This document shows, one piece after another, positions 54,021 through 63,896 of a stretch of 64,000 bases of DNA. A model generated the notes under the pieces. The model saw only the letters and a list, made by a program, of their open reading frames with translations. It was not told the DNA's origin and did no database searches. The stretch comes from Flavobacterium sp. UBA5153. Lineage in GTDB: Bacteria > Bacteroidota > Bacteroidia > Flavobacteriales > Flavobacteriaceae. A program made the position numbers and the translations under genes. Numbering within the stretch: the stretch's first letter is position 1; the number at the start of each line of letters is the position of its first letter. The DNA is taken from the NCBI GenBank assembly GCA_002413745.1, contig DHXP01000031.1, forward strand, positions 116,794 to 180,793, read 5' to 3'.

Positions 54021-56522
54021 ATGGAAAAAACAAACCATTCATTAAGAGGACTTTCTGACGAAGAAGTGATGCGGTCAAGAGAAAAGAACGGTTACAATTC
54101 TTTGGAACATCAAGATAAAAACGGTTTCCTTATTTCTTTAATCGAAATGATTAAGGAACCTATGTTTTTATTGCTGGTAACAGCAACAAGCATCTATTTT
54201 ATTACGGGGGCTTATGCCGACGGAATTTTTATGGCTGCAGCCATAGTATTGGTTTCCACCATTTCACTTTACCAAGAATCAAAAAGTCGAAATGCTATTG
54301 AAGAACTAAAAAAATTATTACAACCCAAAAGCAGAGTCATCCGCAACGGCGAAATTACTGAAATTCCCAGCGAAGAAATTGTCTTGGGTGATTTAATCCA
54401 AATAGAGGAAGGCACCTTTGTCCCGGCGGATGGCATCATAATTCAATCCAATGATTTTTCGGTAAACGAATCCATTTTAACCGGTGAATCGCTCGCCGTA
54501 TTCAAAAATGAAAAATCCCAAATCAATCAGATATTTCAGGGAACAATCGTTGCCAGCGGCTTGGCTATTTGTGAAGTTACCGCCATTGGCAACCAAACCC
54601 AATTAGGCAAAATTGGCAAAAGTTTGGAAGCAATAGCGGAAGAAAAAACACCTTTGCAGATGCAAATCGGAGATTTTGTAAAAAAAATGTCAATTGTTGG
54701 TCTGATAATTTTTGGTATTGTTTGGGCAATAAATTTTTATAATTCGGGTCTGTTTTTAGATAGTTTATTGAAGGCATTAACCCTCGCAATGAGTATTATT
54801 CCTGAGGAAATTCCGGTAGCCTTTACCACTTTTATGGCTTTGGGCGCCTGGCGATTAATAAAAATGGGAATCATTGTAAAGCAAACCAAAACCGTTGAAA
54901 CCCTGGGAAGTGCCAACGTAATTTGTACGGATAAAACAGGAACCATCACCGAAAATAAAATGAGTTTGGCGCAATTATACTTGTTATCATCAGACAAAAT
55001 TGTAAATCCAAAAGAGGAACTTGACGACGAAGAATTGGAATTGCTTAGAATTTCAATGTGGGCGAGCGAGCCCATTCCGTTTGATGGAATGGAAAAAGCA
55101 CTGCACGATGCTTATTCGAAATTAGAAATCAAGGATGAACGCCCTGACTTTAAATTGATTCACGAATATCCATTGGATGGAAATCCGCCAATGATGACAC
55201 ATATTTTCGAAAACAAAAACGGAACCAGAATCATTGCAGCCAAAGGAGCCGCAGAAGCATTAATGGCTCATTCCAATCTTTCGGAACGTGAAAAACAACA
55301 AATCAATATCGCTTTGGAAACAATGGCGAAAGAGGGTTTTCGGGTATTGGGTGTTGGCATTTCCGAGTTTTTAGGGAATGAATATCCAAAAACACAACAA
55401 GAATTCCCTTTTAAATTTAAGGGATTGATTGCTTTTTATGATCCTCCAAAAGAGAATATCAAGGCAGTATTTGACACCTTTTATAATGCGGGAATCCAAG
55501 TTAAAATAGTAACTGGAGACAACGCCACGACAACCTCAACTATCGCCAGACAAGTAGGATTTAGAAATCCCGAAAACACATTAAATGGAGATGAATTGAT
55601 GGCGATGGATGAAGCCACATTAAGAGGAAAAGTAATGGAAACCACCATTTTCACCAGAATGTTTCCCGAAGCCAAACTCAAAATAATAAAGGCATTAAAA
55701 GAAAACAACCAAATCGTGGCAATGACGGGTGACGGAGTCAATGACGGTCCCGCTTTAAAATCAGCACATATAGGAATTGCAATGGGTAAAAAAGGAACCG
55801 AAATTGCCAAACAGGCGGCAAACCTCATCCTGATAGAAGATGATTTGGCAAAAATGATTGATGCCATCGCTATGGGAAGAAAAATATATGCCAACCTAAA
55901 AAAAGCCATTCAATATATCATTTCCATACATATTCCCATCGTTTTAATTGTCTTTATTCCGCTGGTTTTGGGTTGGATTTATCCGAATATTTTCTCACCT
56001 GTACATATTATTTTTCTGGAAATAATTATGGGACCAACCTGCTCTATAATTTACGAGAATGAACCTATGGAACCCAATCTGATGTTGCAAAAACCGAGAC
56101 CGTTTACGACCACTTTTTTCAACTTGAAAGAAATAATCATCAGTATTGTCCAAGGACTTGTCATCACGCTGGGACTTTTATTCGTCTATCAATATTGTGT
56201 CCAAGAAAGCTGTTCCGAAAGCGTTACCCGAACAGTCGTTTTCCTAACATTGATTGCTTCCAATATCTTCCTGACATTAGCCAATCGTTCCTTCTATTAT
56301 TCGATAATCACGACCTTAAAATACAAAAACAATTTAGTTTTGATAATCATTGGAATAACCGTTTTAATTACCAGTTTGCTTTTGTTTGTTCCCGCATTCT
56401 CCCATTTTTTTATGTTTGATAAAGTATCGGCTTTTCAAATAATATTAAGTATTTTAGTGGGGTTTGTTTCGGTGATTTGGATCGAAATTTACAAAGGATT
56501 CAAGCGAAGAAATCAAAAATAA
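54021..56522 (+). CDS. P2-type cation-transporting ATPase
   Basis: 833 residues. N-terminal cation-ATPase domain (LRGLSDEEVMRSREKNGYNS), actuator loop with LTGES, phosphorylated Asp304 in CTDKTGTITENKMS, nucleotide domain (KGAAEAL) and hinge MTGDGVNDGPALKSAHIGIAMG. About eight to ten membrane helices. The M4 ion-binding motif is PEEIPVAF, where Ca2+ pumps have PEGLP, so the ion is uncertain; calcium, manganese or protons are all possible. The length is shorter than SERCA-type pumps (~900). Divergent from guaB and alone in its unit. Confidence 0.92.
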   Translation: MEKTNHSLRGLSDEEVMRSREKNGYNSLEHQDKNGFLISLIEMIKEPMFLLLVTATSIYFITGAYADGIFMAAAIVLVSTISLYQESKSRNAIEELKKLLQPKSRVIRNGEITEIPSEEIVLGDLIQIEEGTFVPADGIIIQSNDFSVNESILTGESLAVFKNEKSQINQIFQGTIVASGLAICEVTAIGNQTQLGKIGKSLEAIAEEKTPLQMQIGDFVKKMSIVGLIIFGIVWAINFYNSGLFLDSLLKALTLAMSIIPEEIPVAFTTFMALGAWRLIKMGIIVKQTKTVETLGSANVICTDKTGTITENKMSLAQLYLLSSDKIVNPKEELDDEELELLRISMWASEPIPFDGMEKALHDAYSKLEIKDERPDFKLIHEYPLDGNPPMMTHIFENKNGTRIIAAKGAAEALMAHSNLSEREKQQINIALETMAKEGFRVLGVGISEFLGNEYPKTQQEFPFKFKGLIAFYDPPKENIKAVFDTFYNAGIQVKIVTGDNATTTSTIARQVGFRNPENTLNGDELMAMDEATLRGKVMETTIFTRMFPEAKLKIIKALKENNQIVAMTGDGVNDGPALKSAHIGIAMGKKGTEIAKQAANLILIEDDLAKMIDAIAMGRKIYANLKKAIQYIISIHIPIVLIVFIPLVLGWIYPNIFSPVHIIFLEIIMGPTCSIIYENEPMEPNLMLQKPRPFTTTFFNLKEIIISIVQGLVITLGLLFVYQYCVQESCSESVTRTVVFLTLIASNIFLTLANRSFYYSIITTLKYKNNLVLIIIGITVLITSLLLFVPAFSHFFMFDKVSAFQIILSILVGFVSVIWIEIYKGFKRRNQK

Positions 56523-56531
56523 AATCCTGTT

Positions 56532-57920
56532 TTAATCAGGCGTATTTTTATCTGGAAAAAAGACATTGAGTCCCAATTGGAACGACATACTATTGGCTTT
56601 AGAAACATCTCTAAATTCCAATAAATTGTCCGCCATCATATAAAAATTGACTTTACCGATAGTTGTAGATAATCCCAATCCAATGTTTTTAACCGAAAAT
56701 GAATCCACAGTGTAGGTTGCTTTCATTTCTAGAGATTCGAAAATTTGCCGTCTATAATAAGCCGTCAAGGCCATTAAAGGCATTCTTGGAGTTGTCATTG
56801 CAAACAATTGCGCCCCAACGGAATTTTTATATTTCATTTCATTTCCGCTACAACTACACTCAGAATTCCTGCCGTCTCCAAATGAATATTGAACGGAAGA
56901 ATTAAATTTTACAGGTCGCCAAGTAGTGTATTTGTTATGCAAAGTGTCTAAAGGAATGGCCTTTTTAAATGCTTGATAGATATTTGTTGATGAACCCGAA
57001 AGAAAATCAGGCGTTAAGCCCATATAATTATAGGTGCCTTTAAGGCTATAATTTTCTATATCCTTAGCGTGTTTTATAAAGCCAACATCTATGATACTTG
57101 CCGTAAACTGGATGTTCTTTTGGAAATAATAAGTAAGTCCGGCGTCAAATCCCAATCCCAGATTGCCTCCAAATAAAGTCTTTTTGGTAATATCACTTTT
57201 GGCATTCCCGGTATAATTACGAGTATAATTCAAAAAGCCGGAAGTGTTGACCAATATGTTTGAATTAATAACTTGTTCATAAATGGAATTTGTGGACGGA
57301 ATGGTATAAAAATATCCTGAATTTTGGGTTGAAGAAACATTAAAAACACTGGAATAAATTTTCCCTCTAACCCCTATTATTAATTTATCGCTTATGTTTT
57401 TATGGTATCCAACGTGAAAAACAGAAAGCATTTCGCCTTTCATACTCAAATCGCCAAAATTAAAAACTTTTCCTAGATAATCCTTATTTCCATCCAAAGC
57501 CAATATGGCGGGATCTTTGGGCATATAGGTTAGAACATCTAATTCTTGGTACATTCCAGAAGAAATATAAGCACTTTTCTGCCAATCCCCAATTTTAAAA
57601 CCACCACTAAAAAGTTCCACTTGTTCATTTATCACCAGCTTGTCATTCCTTGAAGAGGAGAAAACAACATTCCTTAATTTAGTATTAAAATCCACCCCGT
57701 TATTGGCAAATAAATCATAGGCAGAAAATCCGCTGGAACCTACGTTTGCAGAAATGCCGGACAGTAAGGGAACGCCAATAAACCAATTGTATTTAACATC
57801 AGAACCCGGATTACTCAACAAGGATTGAGGTACCGAAGTAAAGTTGTATAAAATTTCCCTGTTTTGGGAAAAGCAACTAATTGATACCGAAAAGATAAAA
57901 AGCAATAGTGTTTTTCTCAT
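56532..57920 (-). CDS. DUF5723 family outer-membrane-like protein
   Basis: 462 residues. Signal peptide MRKTLLLFIFSVSISCFSQ, then alternating beta strands with aromatic ends (LTYYFQKNIQFTASIIDVGF; VNFYMMADNLLEF; FQLGLNVFF), suggesting a beta-barrel of the PorP/DUF5723 sort. A short Cys-rich loop SECSCSG lies in the middle. The function is unknown; relatives occur near gliding or type IX secretion genes in this phylum. It overlaps the upstream lipoprotein gene by four bases, so the two are translationally coupled. Confidence 0.82.
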   Translation of the reverse strand: MRKTLLLFIFSVSISCFSQNREILYNFTSVPQSLLSNPGSDVKYNWFIGVPLLSGISANVGSSGFSAYDLFANNGVDFNTKLRNVVFSSSRNDKLVINEQVELFSGGFKIGDWQKSAYISSGMYQELDVLTYMPKDPAILALDGNKDYLGKVFNFGDLSMKGEMLSVFHVGYHKNISDKLIIGVRGKIYSSVFNVSSTQNSGYFYTIPSTNSIYEQVINSNILVNTSGFLNYTRNYTGNAKSDITKKTLFGGNLGLGFDAGLTYYFQKNIQFTASIIDVGFIKHAKDIENYSLKGTYNYMGLTPDFLSGSSTNIYQAFKKAIPLDTLHNKYTTWRPVKFNSSVQYSFGDGRNSECSCSGNEMKYKNSVGAQLFAMTTPRMPLMALTAYYRRQIFESLEMKATYTVDSFSVKNIGLGLSTTIGKVNFYMMADNLLEFRDVSKANSMSFQLGLNVFFPDKNTPD

Positions 57921-58453
57921 CGCACCACTAAATAAACGGTGGCACTTGAACGCATTTTTAAACTCCCTAAACTGCTTTCGCTTAAAGGCGGACCGGTCAA
58001 CATTGTAATGGTAAAAGCTATTTTTGTGGTGCTTTTCAATAAAACAAGATTGTTATTTTCGAATATTTCGGTTTTGGTCACCAAATTTTCCGCACCGCTA
58101 TAAGCCGGAACGTTAAAAGGAATAGTGTAAAGTGGTGTGTCATTAACGTCTAGCAATACCAAGTCTATGGAGTATGCCCTGTTTATGGTATTGTTGATTT
58201 CAAAAAATAATTCGGCTTTTTTTAAACTTTTATCAAAAAAAGAATCCTTGAACACGTCAAAATTTGCCACATCAAGAAACACGTCTTGTTCTGCTCCGTT
58301 AGTGACAAATTGATTTGCGGAAACATCAAAAGACGCCAAATTTGCTACGAAAACCGGCTCTAACTTTAAATTATTGACCTGATTAAAGTCTAAGTTGCTA
58401 GAGCAGGAAAAGGAGAAAATTGCGAGGATAAATATCCCTAAAAATTTATTCAT
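57917..58453 (-). CDS. Lipoprotein of unknown function, partner of DUF5723 protein
   Basis: 178 residues starting MNKFLGIFILAIFSFSCSS; the lipobox ends at the Cys in FSFSC. The ATG at 58453 is chosen over one 42 nt upstream because it begins the signal directly. The mature part is rich in beta strands and Asn/Asp with no known motif. Its TGA/ATG overlap with the following gene implies co-translation. Probably an outer-membrane-anchored partner of the barrel. Confidence 0.82.
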   Translation of the reverse strand: MNKFLGIFILAIFSFSCSSNLDFNQVNNLKLEPVFVANLASFDVSANQFVTNGAEQDVFLDVANFDVFKDSFFDKSLKKAELFFEINNTINRAYSIDLVLLDVNDTPLYTIPFNVPAYSGAENLVTKTEIFENNNLVLLKSTTKIAFTITMLTGPPLSESSLGSLKMRSSATVYLVVR

Positions 58454-58533
58454 AATATTCAATTTCAATGTCAATTTCAATAAATTCAATTGCAATTACA
58501 ACTACAACGAAGGTATTTTCATTTTATTATTTC

Positions 58534-59397
58534 CTAATGAAACGCACCAAATAATTTTGAGGCTTCATTATAAGCACTTTCAAAACTCATTGGGCTCAAA
58601 TTCGTATTTCCTTTTTTTGAAGTGAAATAAGAAAGTAATTTCTCAGTAGGCATATTGCCCGTTAATTCATCTTTCGCCATTGGGCATCCGCCAAAACCCT
58701 GTATGGCGCCATCAAAACGACGACATCCTGCATTGTAAGCGGCGTCAACTTTCTCGAACCATTTGTCCGGAGTGGTGTGCAAATGGGCACCAAATTCAAT
58801 CTTTGGATACCTGGGAATTAAATGCGAAAACAAATACTGAATCACGTCTGGAGTTGAACTGCCAACGGTATCCGAAAGCGAAAGGATTTTTACTCCCATA
58901 TTGGATAATTTTTCGGTCCACTCGCCCACTATTTCCATACTCCAAGGATCTCCGTAAGGATTCCCGAATCCCATCGAAAGATACGCCACTACTTCTTTAT
59001 TGCTTTTATCGGCAATTTCCAGGATTTCCTGCAAGGTTACCAGTGATTCGGCAATGGTTTTGTGTGTATTACGCATCTGGAAATTCTCGGAAATCGAAAA
59101 GGGAAAACCCAAATATTGAATGGGTTGATGATGTGAAGCGGCGGTTGCCCCCTGTGTATTGGCAATTATGGCCAATAATTTACTTCGGGTTTGCGATAAA
59201 TCAAGTTGTGCCAAAACTTCGGCAGTGTCCTGCATTTGCGGAATGGCTTTGGGCGAAACAAAACTCCCAAAATCTATAGTATCAAAACCTACACGAAGCA
59301 AGGACTGAATGTAAGCTGCTTTTTTTGCCGTAGGAATAAAAGTCTTTATTCCTTGCATTGCATCTCGCGGACATTCTATAATTTTTATCGCTTCCAT
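58534..59397 (-). CDS. Hydroxymethylglutaryl-CoA lyase
   Basis: 287 residues; cleaves HMG-CoA to acetyl-CoA and acetoacetate in leucine breakdown. HMGL-like TIM barrel with PRDAMQGI (substrate Arg and metal Asp), FGAHLHTTPD (metal His pair) and the catalytic Cys loop GFGGCPMAKDELTGN. No other leucine-degradation genes are adjacent. Length is normal. Confidence 0.93.
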   Translation of the reverse strand: MEAIKIIECPRDAMQGIKTFIPTAKKAAYIQSLLRVGFDTIDFGSFVSPKAIPQMQDTAEVLAQLDLSQTRSKLLAIIANTQGATAASHHQPIQYLGFPFSISENFQMRNTHKTIAESLVTLQEILEIADKSNKEVVAYLSMGFGNPYGDPWSMEIVGEWTEKLSNMGVKILSLSDTVGSSTPDVIQYLFSHLIPRYPKIEFGAHLHTTPDKWFEKVDAAYNAGCRRFDGAIQGFGGCPMAKDELTGNMPTEKLLSYFTSKKGNTNLSPMSFESAYNEASKLFGAFH

Positions 59398-59404
59398 AGA
59401 AGCC

Positions 59405-59412
59405 CAAATATA
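59405..59412 (-). promoter_or_regulatory. Predicted -7 element directly before the HMG-CoA lyase start
   Basis: TATATTTG on the reverse strand, ending only seven nt before the ATG at 59397. If used, the mRNA would be leaderless or nearly so. Confidence 0.4.
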
Positions 59413-59434
59413 AGAAAGTTTAAAGTTTAAAAGT

Positions 59435-60454
59435 TTAAAGTTTCTCTAAAATCTTCTTGTTAATCGCTTTGATCAAACCAGGACCTTCATAAATAAAACC
59501 AGTATAAATTTGGATTAAACTGGCTCCGGCTTCGAGTTTTTCGATTGCATCTTCGGGCGAATGGATGCCTCCCACTCCAATTATAGGGAATGCTTTATTG
59601 CTTTTTTCAGATAAAAAACGAATAACCTCGGTTGAACGATCTCGCAGGGGTTTTCCTGACATTCCTCCTGTTTCGCTCTTCTTTTCAGATGTTAATCCTT
59701 CACGCGAAATGGTGGTATTGGTGGCAATTACTCCCGCAATCTTGGTTTCCTTGACAATATCAATAATATCCAGAAGTTGGGTGTCGGTTAAATCAGGAGC
59801 TATTTTTAGCAAGATTGGTTTTTGTTTTGGCTTTGCCAAATTCAAATTTTGCAATGCTTGCAACAATCGCGTCAATGGTTCTTTTTCCTGTAGTTCTCTA
59901 AGATTTGGCGTGTTTGGGGAACTCACGTTGACTACAAAATAATCGACATAATCAAATAAGGCCTCAAAGCAAATTTCATAATCAGAAGTGGCATCTTCAT
60001 TTGGAGTCAATTTATTTTTACCAATATTCCCTCCTATGAGAACCCCTTTATTTTTCTTGAGCCGTTCAACCGCTTCTTGAACTCCTCCATTATTGAATCC
60101 CATCCTGTTAATGATGGCACCATCTTCTTTCAAACGAAATATGCGTTTTTTCGGGTTACCTTCTTGACCCTTTGGCGTAATGGTCCCTATTTCGATAAAA
60201 CCAAACCCAAAGCTGGATAACTCCTTATATAGCGAAGCATCTTTGTCGAAACCCGCAGCTAGTCCAACAGGATTTTTGAACTTTAATCCAAAGACTTCCG
60301 TTTCCAAACGCTTGTCATTGACTGCATACAGGCACCTGAAAAGTGATGGGATTCCAGGTATTTTGGATAAAATTCGAATTAATGAAAAGGTAAAATAATG
60401 GACTTTTTCAGGATCAAACCAAAAAAGTATCGGGCGAATAATTTGTTTGTACAT
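59435..60454 (-). CDS. pyrD: Dihydroorotate dehydrogenase (quinone), class 2
   Basis: 339 residues from ATG 60454; the longer frame to 60538 adds 28 residues without homology. The N-terminal helical membrane-associating part [20 protein letters not shown] is typical of class 2, and the base is the Ser in [17 protein letters not shown]-binding motifs [41 protein letters not shown] and [11 protein letters not shown] follow. Quinone-linked oxidation of dihydroorotate to orotate for pyrimidine synthesis. Confidence 0.96.
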   Translation of the reverse strand: MYKQIIRPILFWFDPEKVHYFTFSLIRILSKIPGIPSLFRCLYAVNDKRLETEVFGLKFKNPVGLAAGFDKDASLYKELSSFGFGFIEIGTITPKGQEGNPKKRIFRLKEDGAIINRMGFNNGGVQEAVERLKKNKGVLIGGNIGKNKLTPNEDATSDYEICFEALFDYVDYFVVNVSSPNTPNLRELQEKEPLTRLLQALQNLNLAKPKQKPILLKIAPDLTDTQLLDIIDIVKETKIAGVIATNTTISREGLTSEKKSETGGMSGKPLRDRSTEVIRFLSEKSNKAFPIIGVGGIHSPEDAIEKLEAGASLIQIYTGFIYEGPGLIKAINKKILEKL

Positions 60455-60856
60455 AATTAACAGAAGTTGTTCTGCAAAAGTAAAATTATCTACTCGATTT
60501 AATAAATATTTAGGGAATAAATTCATAAAATCATTCAAATGCTAAAAAAAACGTTATAGTTAACCATAGCAAAATTGCGAATATTTAGCTAAAATTAAGC
60601 TTTTTTTGACAATAAAGCATTCTTTAAAATAGAACCTTAAATTTTAAATTTTCGCAACTTCACATTGTAAGATACTACATATCAACGAATTGAAAAAAAA
60701 CACCAAAATGTCCCTTTTTTTAAAATACAACTATTTTACATCGACAATAAAACATAATTATTGTTAATTTTATAATAATACAACAAAAATTAAAGATTTA
60801 TAGTTATAATAACTCACAATATGATAATTATCAGGAAAGTTCCACACAAGTCGAAA
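60455..60856. other. AT-rich spacer without visible gene
   Basis: Divergent region between pyrD and the YceI-porin cluster. Several A/T-only inverted stretches (AATTATTGTTAATTTTATAATAAT type) but no gene, tRNA or clear terminator. Confidence 0.4.
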
Positions 60857-60864
60857 TATCTTTG
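60857..60864 (+). promoter_or_regulatory. Predicted -7 element for the YceI-porin-YceI cluster
   Basis: TATCTTTG fits TAnnTTTG, about 96 nt before the ATG at 60960. The -33 half is not convincing. Confidence 0.4.
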
Positions 60865-60959
60865 TACAAGAAAAACACTTCAACTATTATTGAAGCGAGA
60901 ACAAAAATAAAATACAGACAAAAAAAACAAAAAATAACTAATATTTAAATTCAAAAACA

Positions 60960-61541
60960 ATGACTAAAACACAATTTTCAAAAAAATTTATAGGGCTTTG
61001 CATAAGCATTATGTTCTTCTCTATTAGTGCGGTGAATGCACAAAATTTTAACGTTATTCCCCAAAGTTCCACCGCTAATATCCATGGAACCTCTAATCTA
61101 CACGATTGGGATATAAAAGTAACCAAAATCAATAGTGAATTAGGATTAAACAGTTCTAAACAGATAAATACTCTAATTGTAAAAATTCCGGTTATTTCAT
61201 TAAAAAGTGGAAAAGGAATTATGGATGGCAAAACTTATGACTCTTTTGACGCCAAGAAAAATCCAAACATTGTTTTTCAACTAACAGAAGTTTCTCCTGT
61301 AAAAATTACTGATAAAGATTCAGAAATAACGTTAACCGGAAATCTGACTATGGCTGGAGAAACAAAAAAAATCAGCTTTAAATCTATAGTAAAAATTACA
61401 ACAGCCGGCGATTATCATCTCAAGGGAAGTGCTTCCTTAAAAATGACAGATTTTAAAATGATTCCTCCAACAGCATTTTTTGGTTCAATGAAAACGGGTG
61501 ATGCTGTTACTGTCAAATTTGACGTGACTTTTAAAGGATAA
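60960..61541 (+). CDS. YceI-family exported protein (first of the cluster)
   Basis: 193 residues; signal peptide ends near SAVNAQ. YceI barrel motifs GTSNLHDWDIKVTKIN, GIMDGKTYDSFDAKKNPNI and LTGNLTMAGETKKISF are present. Probably periplasmic lipid or quinone binding. It differs clearly from the 27382 YceI protein, which has HLKSDDFF in place of KTYDSFDAKKNP. 53 nt before the porin gene. Confidence 0.92.
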   Translation: MTKTQFSKKFIGLCISIMFFSISAVNAQNFNVIPQSSTANIHGTSNLHDWDIKVTKINSELGLNSSKQINTLIVKIPVISLKSGKGIMDGKTYDSFDAKKNPNIVFQLTEVSPVKITDKDSEITLTGNLTMAGETKKISFKSIVKITTAGDYHLKGSASLKMTDFKMIPPTAFFGSMKTGDAVTVKFDVTFKG

Positions 61542-61594
61542 TAATGTAATCAATAAACTAAATAATAATAAATAACTAATTTAAAATTCCAATC

Positions 61595-63010
61595 ATGAAA
61601 ACAATTATTAGAGTATCATTACTGATAGCAGCCTTTTGCCTGTCTGGCAACATTATGGCACAACAAGTCTCTTTTGGACAAATACAAAACCAAATTTCAA
61701 GAGGTAAAGATGGAGTTAACCAATTTGACGTAAAAAAAGACAGTGTCGAATTCAAAGGAATCAGCATAGATTTAGGCGGATCTTTTGCATTGCAATTTCA
61801 AGCTTTAAATTCATTTAACGATCAAGCAAACTTACCAGTTACAATTACAAATTACAGATTAAACAATTTAGCAAACAATTTAAATTTACCCACAGCAAAC
61901 ATGATTTTTGGCGCCCAATTGGCTGACGGAGTACGTGTAAACTTAGATCTTTATTTGGCTGCAAGACACCACAATGAAACTTGGGTAAAAGGCGGGTATT
62001 TGCAAATTGACAAATTAGATTTCATCAAAAAAGATTTCTTGGCAGGTTTCATGAAATATGCAACAATTAAAGCTGGACAAATGGAAAATAACTACGGTGA
62101 TGCCCACTTTAGAAGAACTGACAATGGAAATGCCATAATGAACCCTTTTATTGAAAGTAATATTATGGATTCGTTCACTACAGAGCCAGGAATTGAAGTA
62201 TACTACAACAGAAGTGGATTTGTAAGCATGTTTGGTGTGACAAACTCAAAATTAAATCAAAATGTTGGAGAAATTATCCCATCTGCTGCCACTCCTGCAA
62301 AACCTGATCCAAACACGGTTGTAAGCCCTACATTTTTGGCTAAACTAGGATACGACAAACAAATTGACAAAGATTTAAGAGTAAGAATCACGGGATCTTT
62401 ATACCATTGCGCAAATACTAGTGGTAACTTATACTCCTCTGATAGAGCCGGTAGCCGTTATTACTATGTAATGTCTCACCAAACTTATACTAATGGAACC
62501 AAAACTGTATACAACAATATGACTTTAAATTCTGACGGAACTTCAACTGATGCTCTTGCTGCTAACCCTACCACTGGTAGATTTAACCCTGGGTTTGGAA
62601 ACTGGTCTACAAACATTATGGTAAACCCATTTGTAAAATACAAAGGTCTTGAATTCTTCGGTACTTTAGAATTTGCTTCAGGAGGAGATACAAAAGGTGT
62701 TGATGCAAAACGTACGGTAAACCAATATACAGGAGATGTATTGTACAGATTTGGAGCAAACGAGAATATGTATATCGGTGCAAGATACGGTGTTGTATCA
62801 GGAAAATTGGCCAATGCGGATGCAAAAGCAGTAACTGTAAACAGATTAGAATCTAGTTTAGGTTGGTTTATGACAAAAAACATATTGGCTAAATTAGCTT
62901 ATGTAAGCCAAAATTATAAAGATTACGCACAATTTACAGGAACAACTCCTAATGATTTATATGGAGGAAGTTTCAAAGGATTAATGTTTGAAGCAACGAT
63001 AAGTTTCTAA
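61595..63010 (+). CDS. Porin-like outer-membrane beta-barrel protein
   Basis: 471 residues; signal peptide ends near NIMAQ. The body is made of regular amphipathic strands, as in DLGGSFALQFQALN, LKIGARYGVVSG-like MYIGARYGVVSGKL and the C-terminal KGLMFEATISF ending in Phe, typical of outer-membrane barrels. ARHHNETWVKGGYLQID and GQMENNYGDAHFRRTDNG are notable conserved-looking loops. I read it as a putative porin; no transport specificity can be given. It stands between two YceI genes. Codon use looks biased to high expression. Confidence 0.85.
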   Translation: MKTIIRVSLLIAAFCLSGNIMAQQVSFGQIQNQISRGKDGVNQFDVKKDSVEFKGISIDLGGSFALQFQALNSFNDQANLPVTITNYRLNNLANNLNLPTANMIFGAQLADGVRVNLDLYLAARHHNETWVKGGYLQIDKLDFIKKDFLAGFMKYATIKAGQMENNYGDAHFRRTDNGNAIMNPFIESNIMDSFTTEPGIEVYYNRSGFVSMFGVTNSKLNQNVGEIIPSAATPAKPDPNTVVSPTFLAKLGYDKQIDKDLRVRITGSLYHCANTSGNLYSSDRAGSRYYYVMSHQTYTNGTKTVYNNMTLNSDGTSTDALAANPTTGRFNPGFGNWSTNIMVNPFVKYKGLEFFGTLEFASGGDTKGVDAKRTVNQYTGDVLYRFGANENMYIGARYGVVSGKLANADAKAVTVNRLESSLGWFMTKNILAKLAYVSQNYKDYAQFTGTTPNDLYGGSFKGLMFEATISF

Positions 63011-63093
63011 TTGATTTATTTGTTTTAGTAGTTGTTTAACCGGCAAGTGTAAATATTGCCGGTTAACAATTTTAAGATGTTAAACATTTTGTT

Positions 63094-63714
63094 ATGAAAA
63101 AGATTATTGGTTTAATGGTATTATGTTTCATAATTTGTGACTCCGTAACGGCCCAAAATTTGTTTTCTGCCGAACTACAAAAAAACAGTTCCCTTACCAT
63201 TAGCGGGTCAACAAATCTATTGTCGTTTAAACTGTTTCAAAACGGCGAAAAACTCTCAAGAAATAAGATCTCAATTGCAACTACACAAACCCAAAACAAA
63301 ATATTTTTAAGCCAGAACCGACTTTCAGTAGCTGTTAATAATTTTGCTTCTAATAATATTATGGCTTTAAAAGATTTCTTAAAGTTATTAAAATCGGACA
63401 CCTACCCCACTTTACAAGTCCAAATAAATTATCTGAATTTACAACCCATCACAGAAAAAGGACAATCTTACAACGGAAACGCACTGGTAAGCATAACAAT
63501 AACCGGGATAACAAAACAATATTCCATTCCTATTTCCTTCAATAGCAACGGAGATTCATATATTGTGGATGGAAAGAAAAAAATGAGTATTCGCGATTTT
63601 GGGCTTAGCCCACAAAACAAAATGATGGGCTTGATAAAAGTAAGCGAATGGATAGACATAGACTTTCACATGATATGCAAAATCACGACATCTGGAGATA
63701 TTGCGAAACTCTGA
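63094..63714 (+). CDS. YceI-like exported protein (second of the cluster)
   Basis: 206 residues; signal peptide MKKIIGLMVLCFIICDSVTAQ. A divergent YceI domain follows: SLTISGSTNLLSFKLFQNGE, LKLLKSDTYPTLQVQINYL, ALVSITITGITKQYSIPI and the closing SIRDFGLSPQNKMMGLIKVSEWI. The last motif resembles FKM/PP-type ends of the upstream YceI. 83 nt after the porin, same strand, so probably one operon. Bases 63715-63853 after it hold no convincing gene. Confidence 0.82.
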   Translation: MKKIIGLMVLCFIICDSVTAQNLFSAELQKNSSLTISGSTNLLSFKLFQNGEKLSRNKISIATTQTQNKIFLSQNRLSVAVNNFASNNIMALKDFLKLLKSDTYPTLQVQINYLNLQPITEKGQSYNGNALVSITITGITKQYSIPISFNSNGDSYIVDGKKKMSIRDFGLSPQNKMMGLIKVSEWIDIDFHMICKITTSGDIAKL

Positions 63715-63853
63715 ATATAACTTTTCAAGAATTTATTCCAAGGCATCCGTTACTGTTGAAAATACATTCACATCCATTACCCATACTGGAAAGACATTCA
63801 AAAATCATTCAATTTCTACTTAACGAATATCAAAAAAACTTTTAGGAAAATTT

Positions 63854-63896
63854 AAAAGGGCAACATTCTATATCAAATAGAATGTTGCCCTTTTTT
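63854..63896 (+). terminator. Terminator of the YceI-porin cluster
   Basis: AAAAGGGCAACATTCTAT and ATAGAATGTTGCCCTTTT form a perfect stem followed by T residues. Confidence 0.85.

Noticed and set aside
63648-63845. 65-codon forward frame after the last YceI gene
   Set aside because: Overlaps the YceI end in another frame, has no homology-like features and no promoter; considered non-coding.
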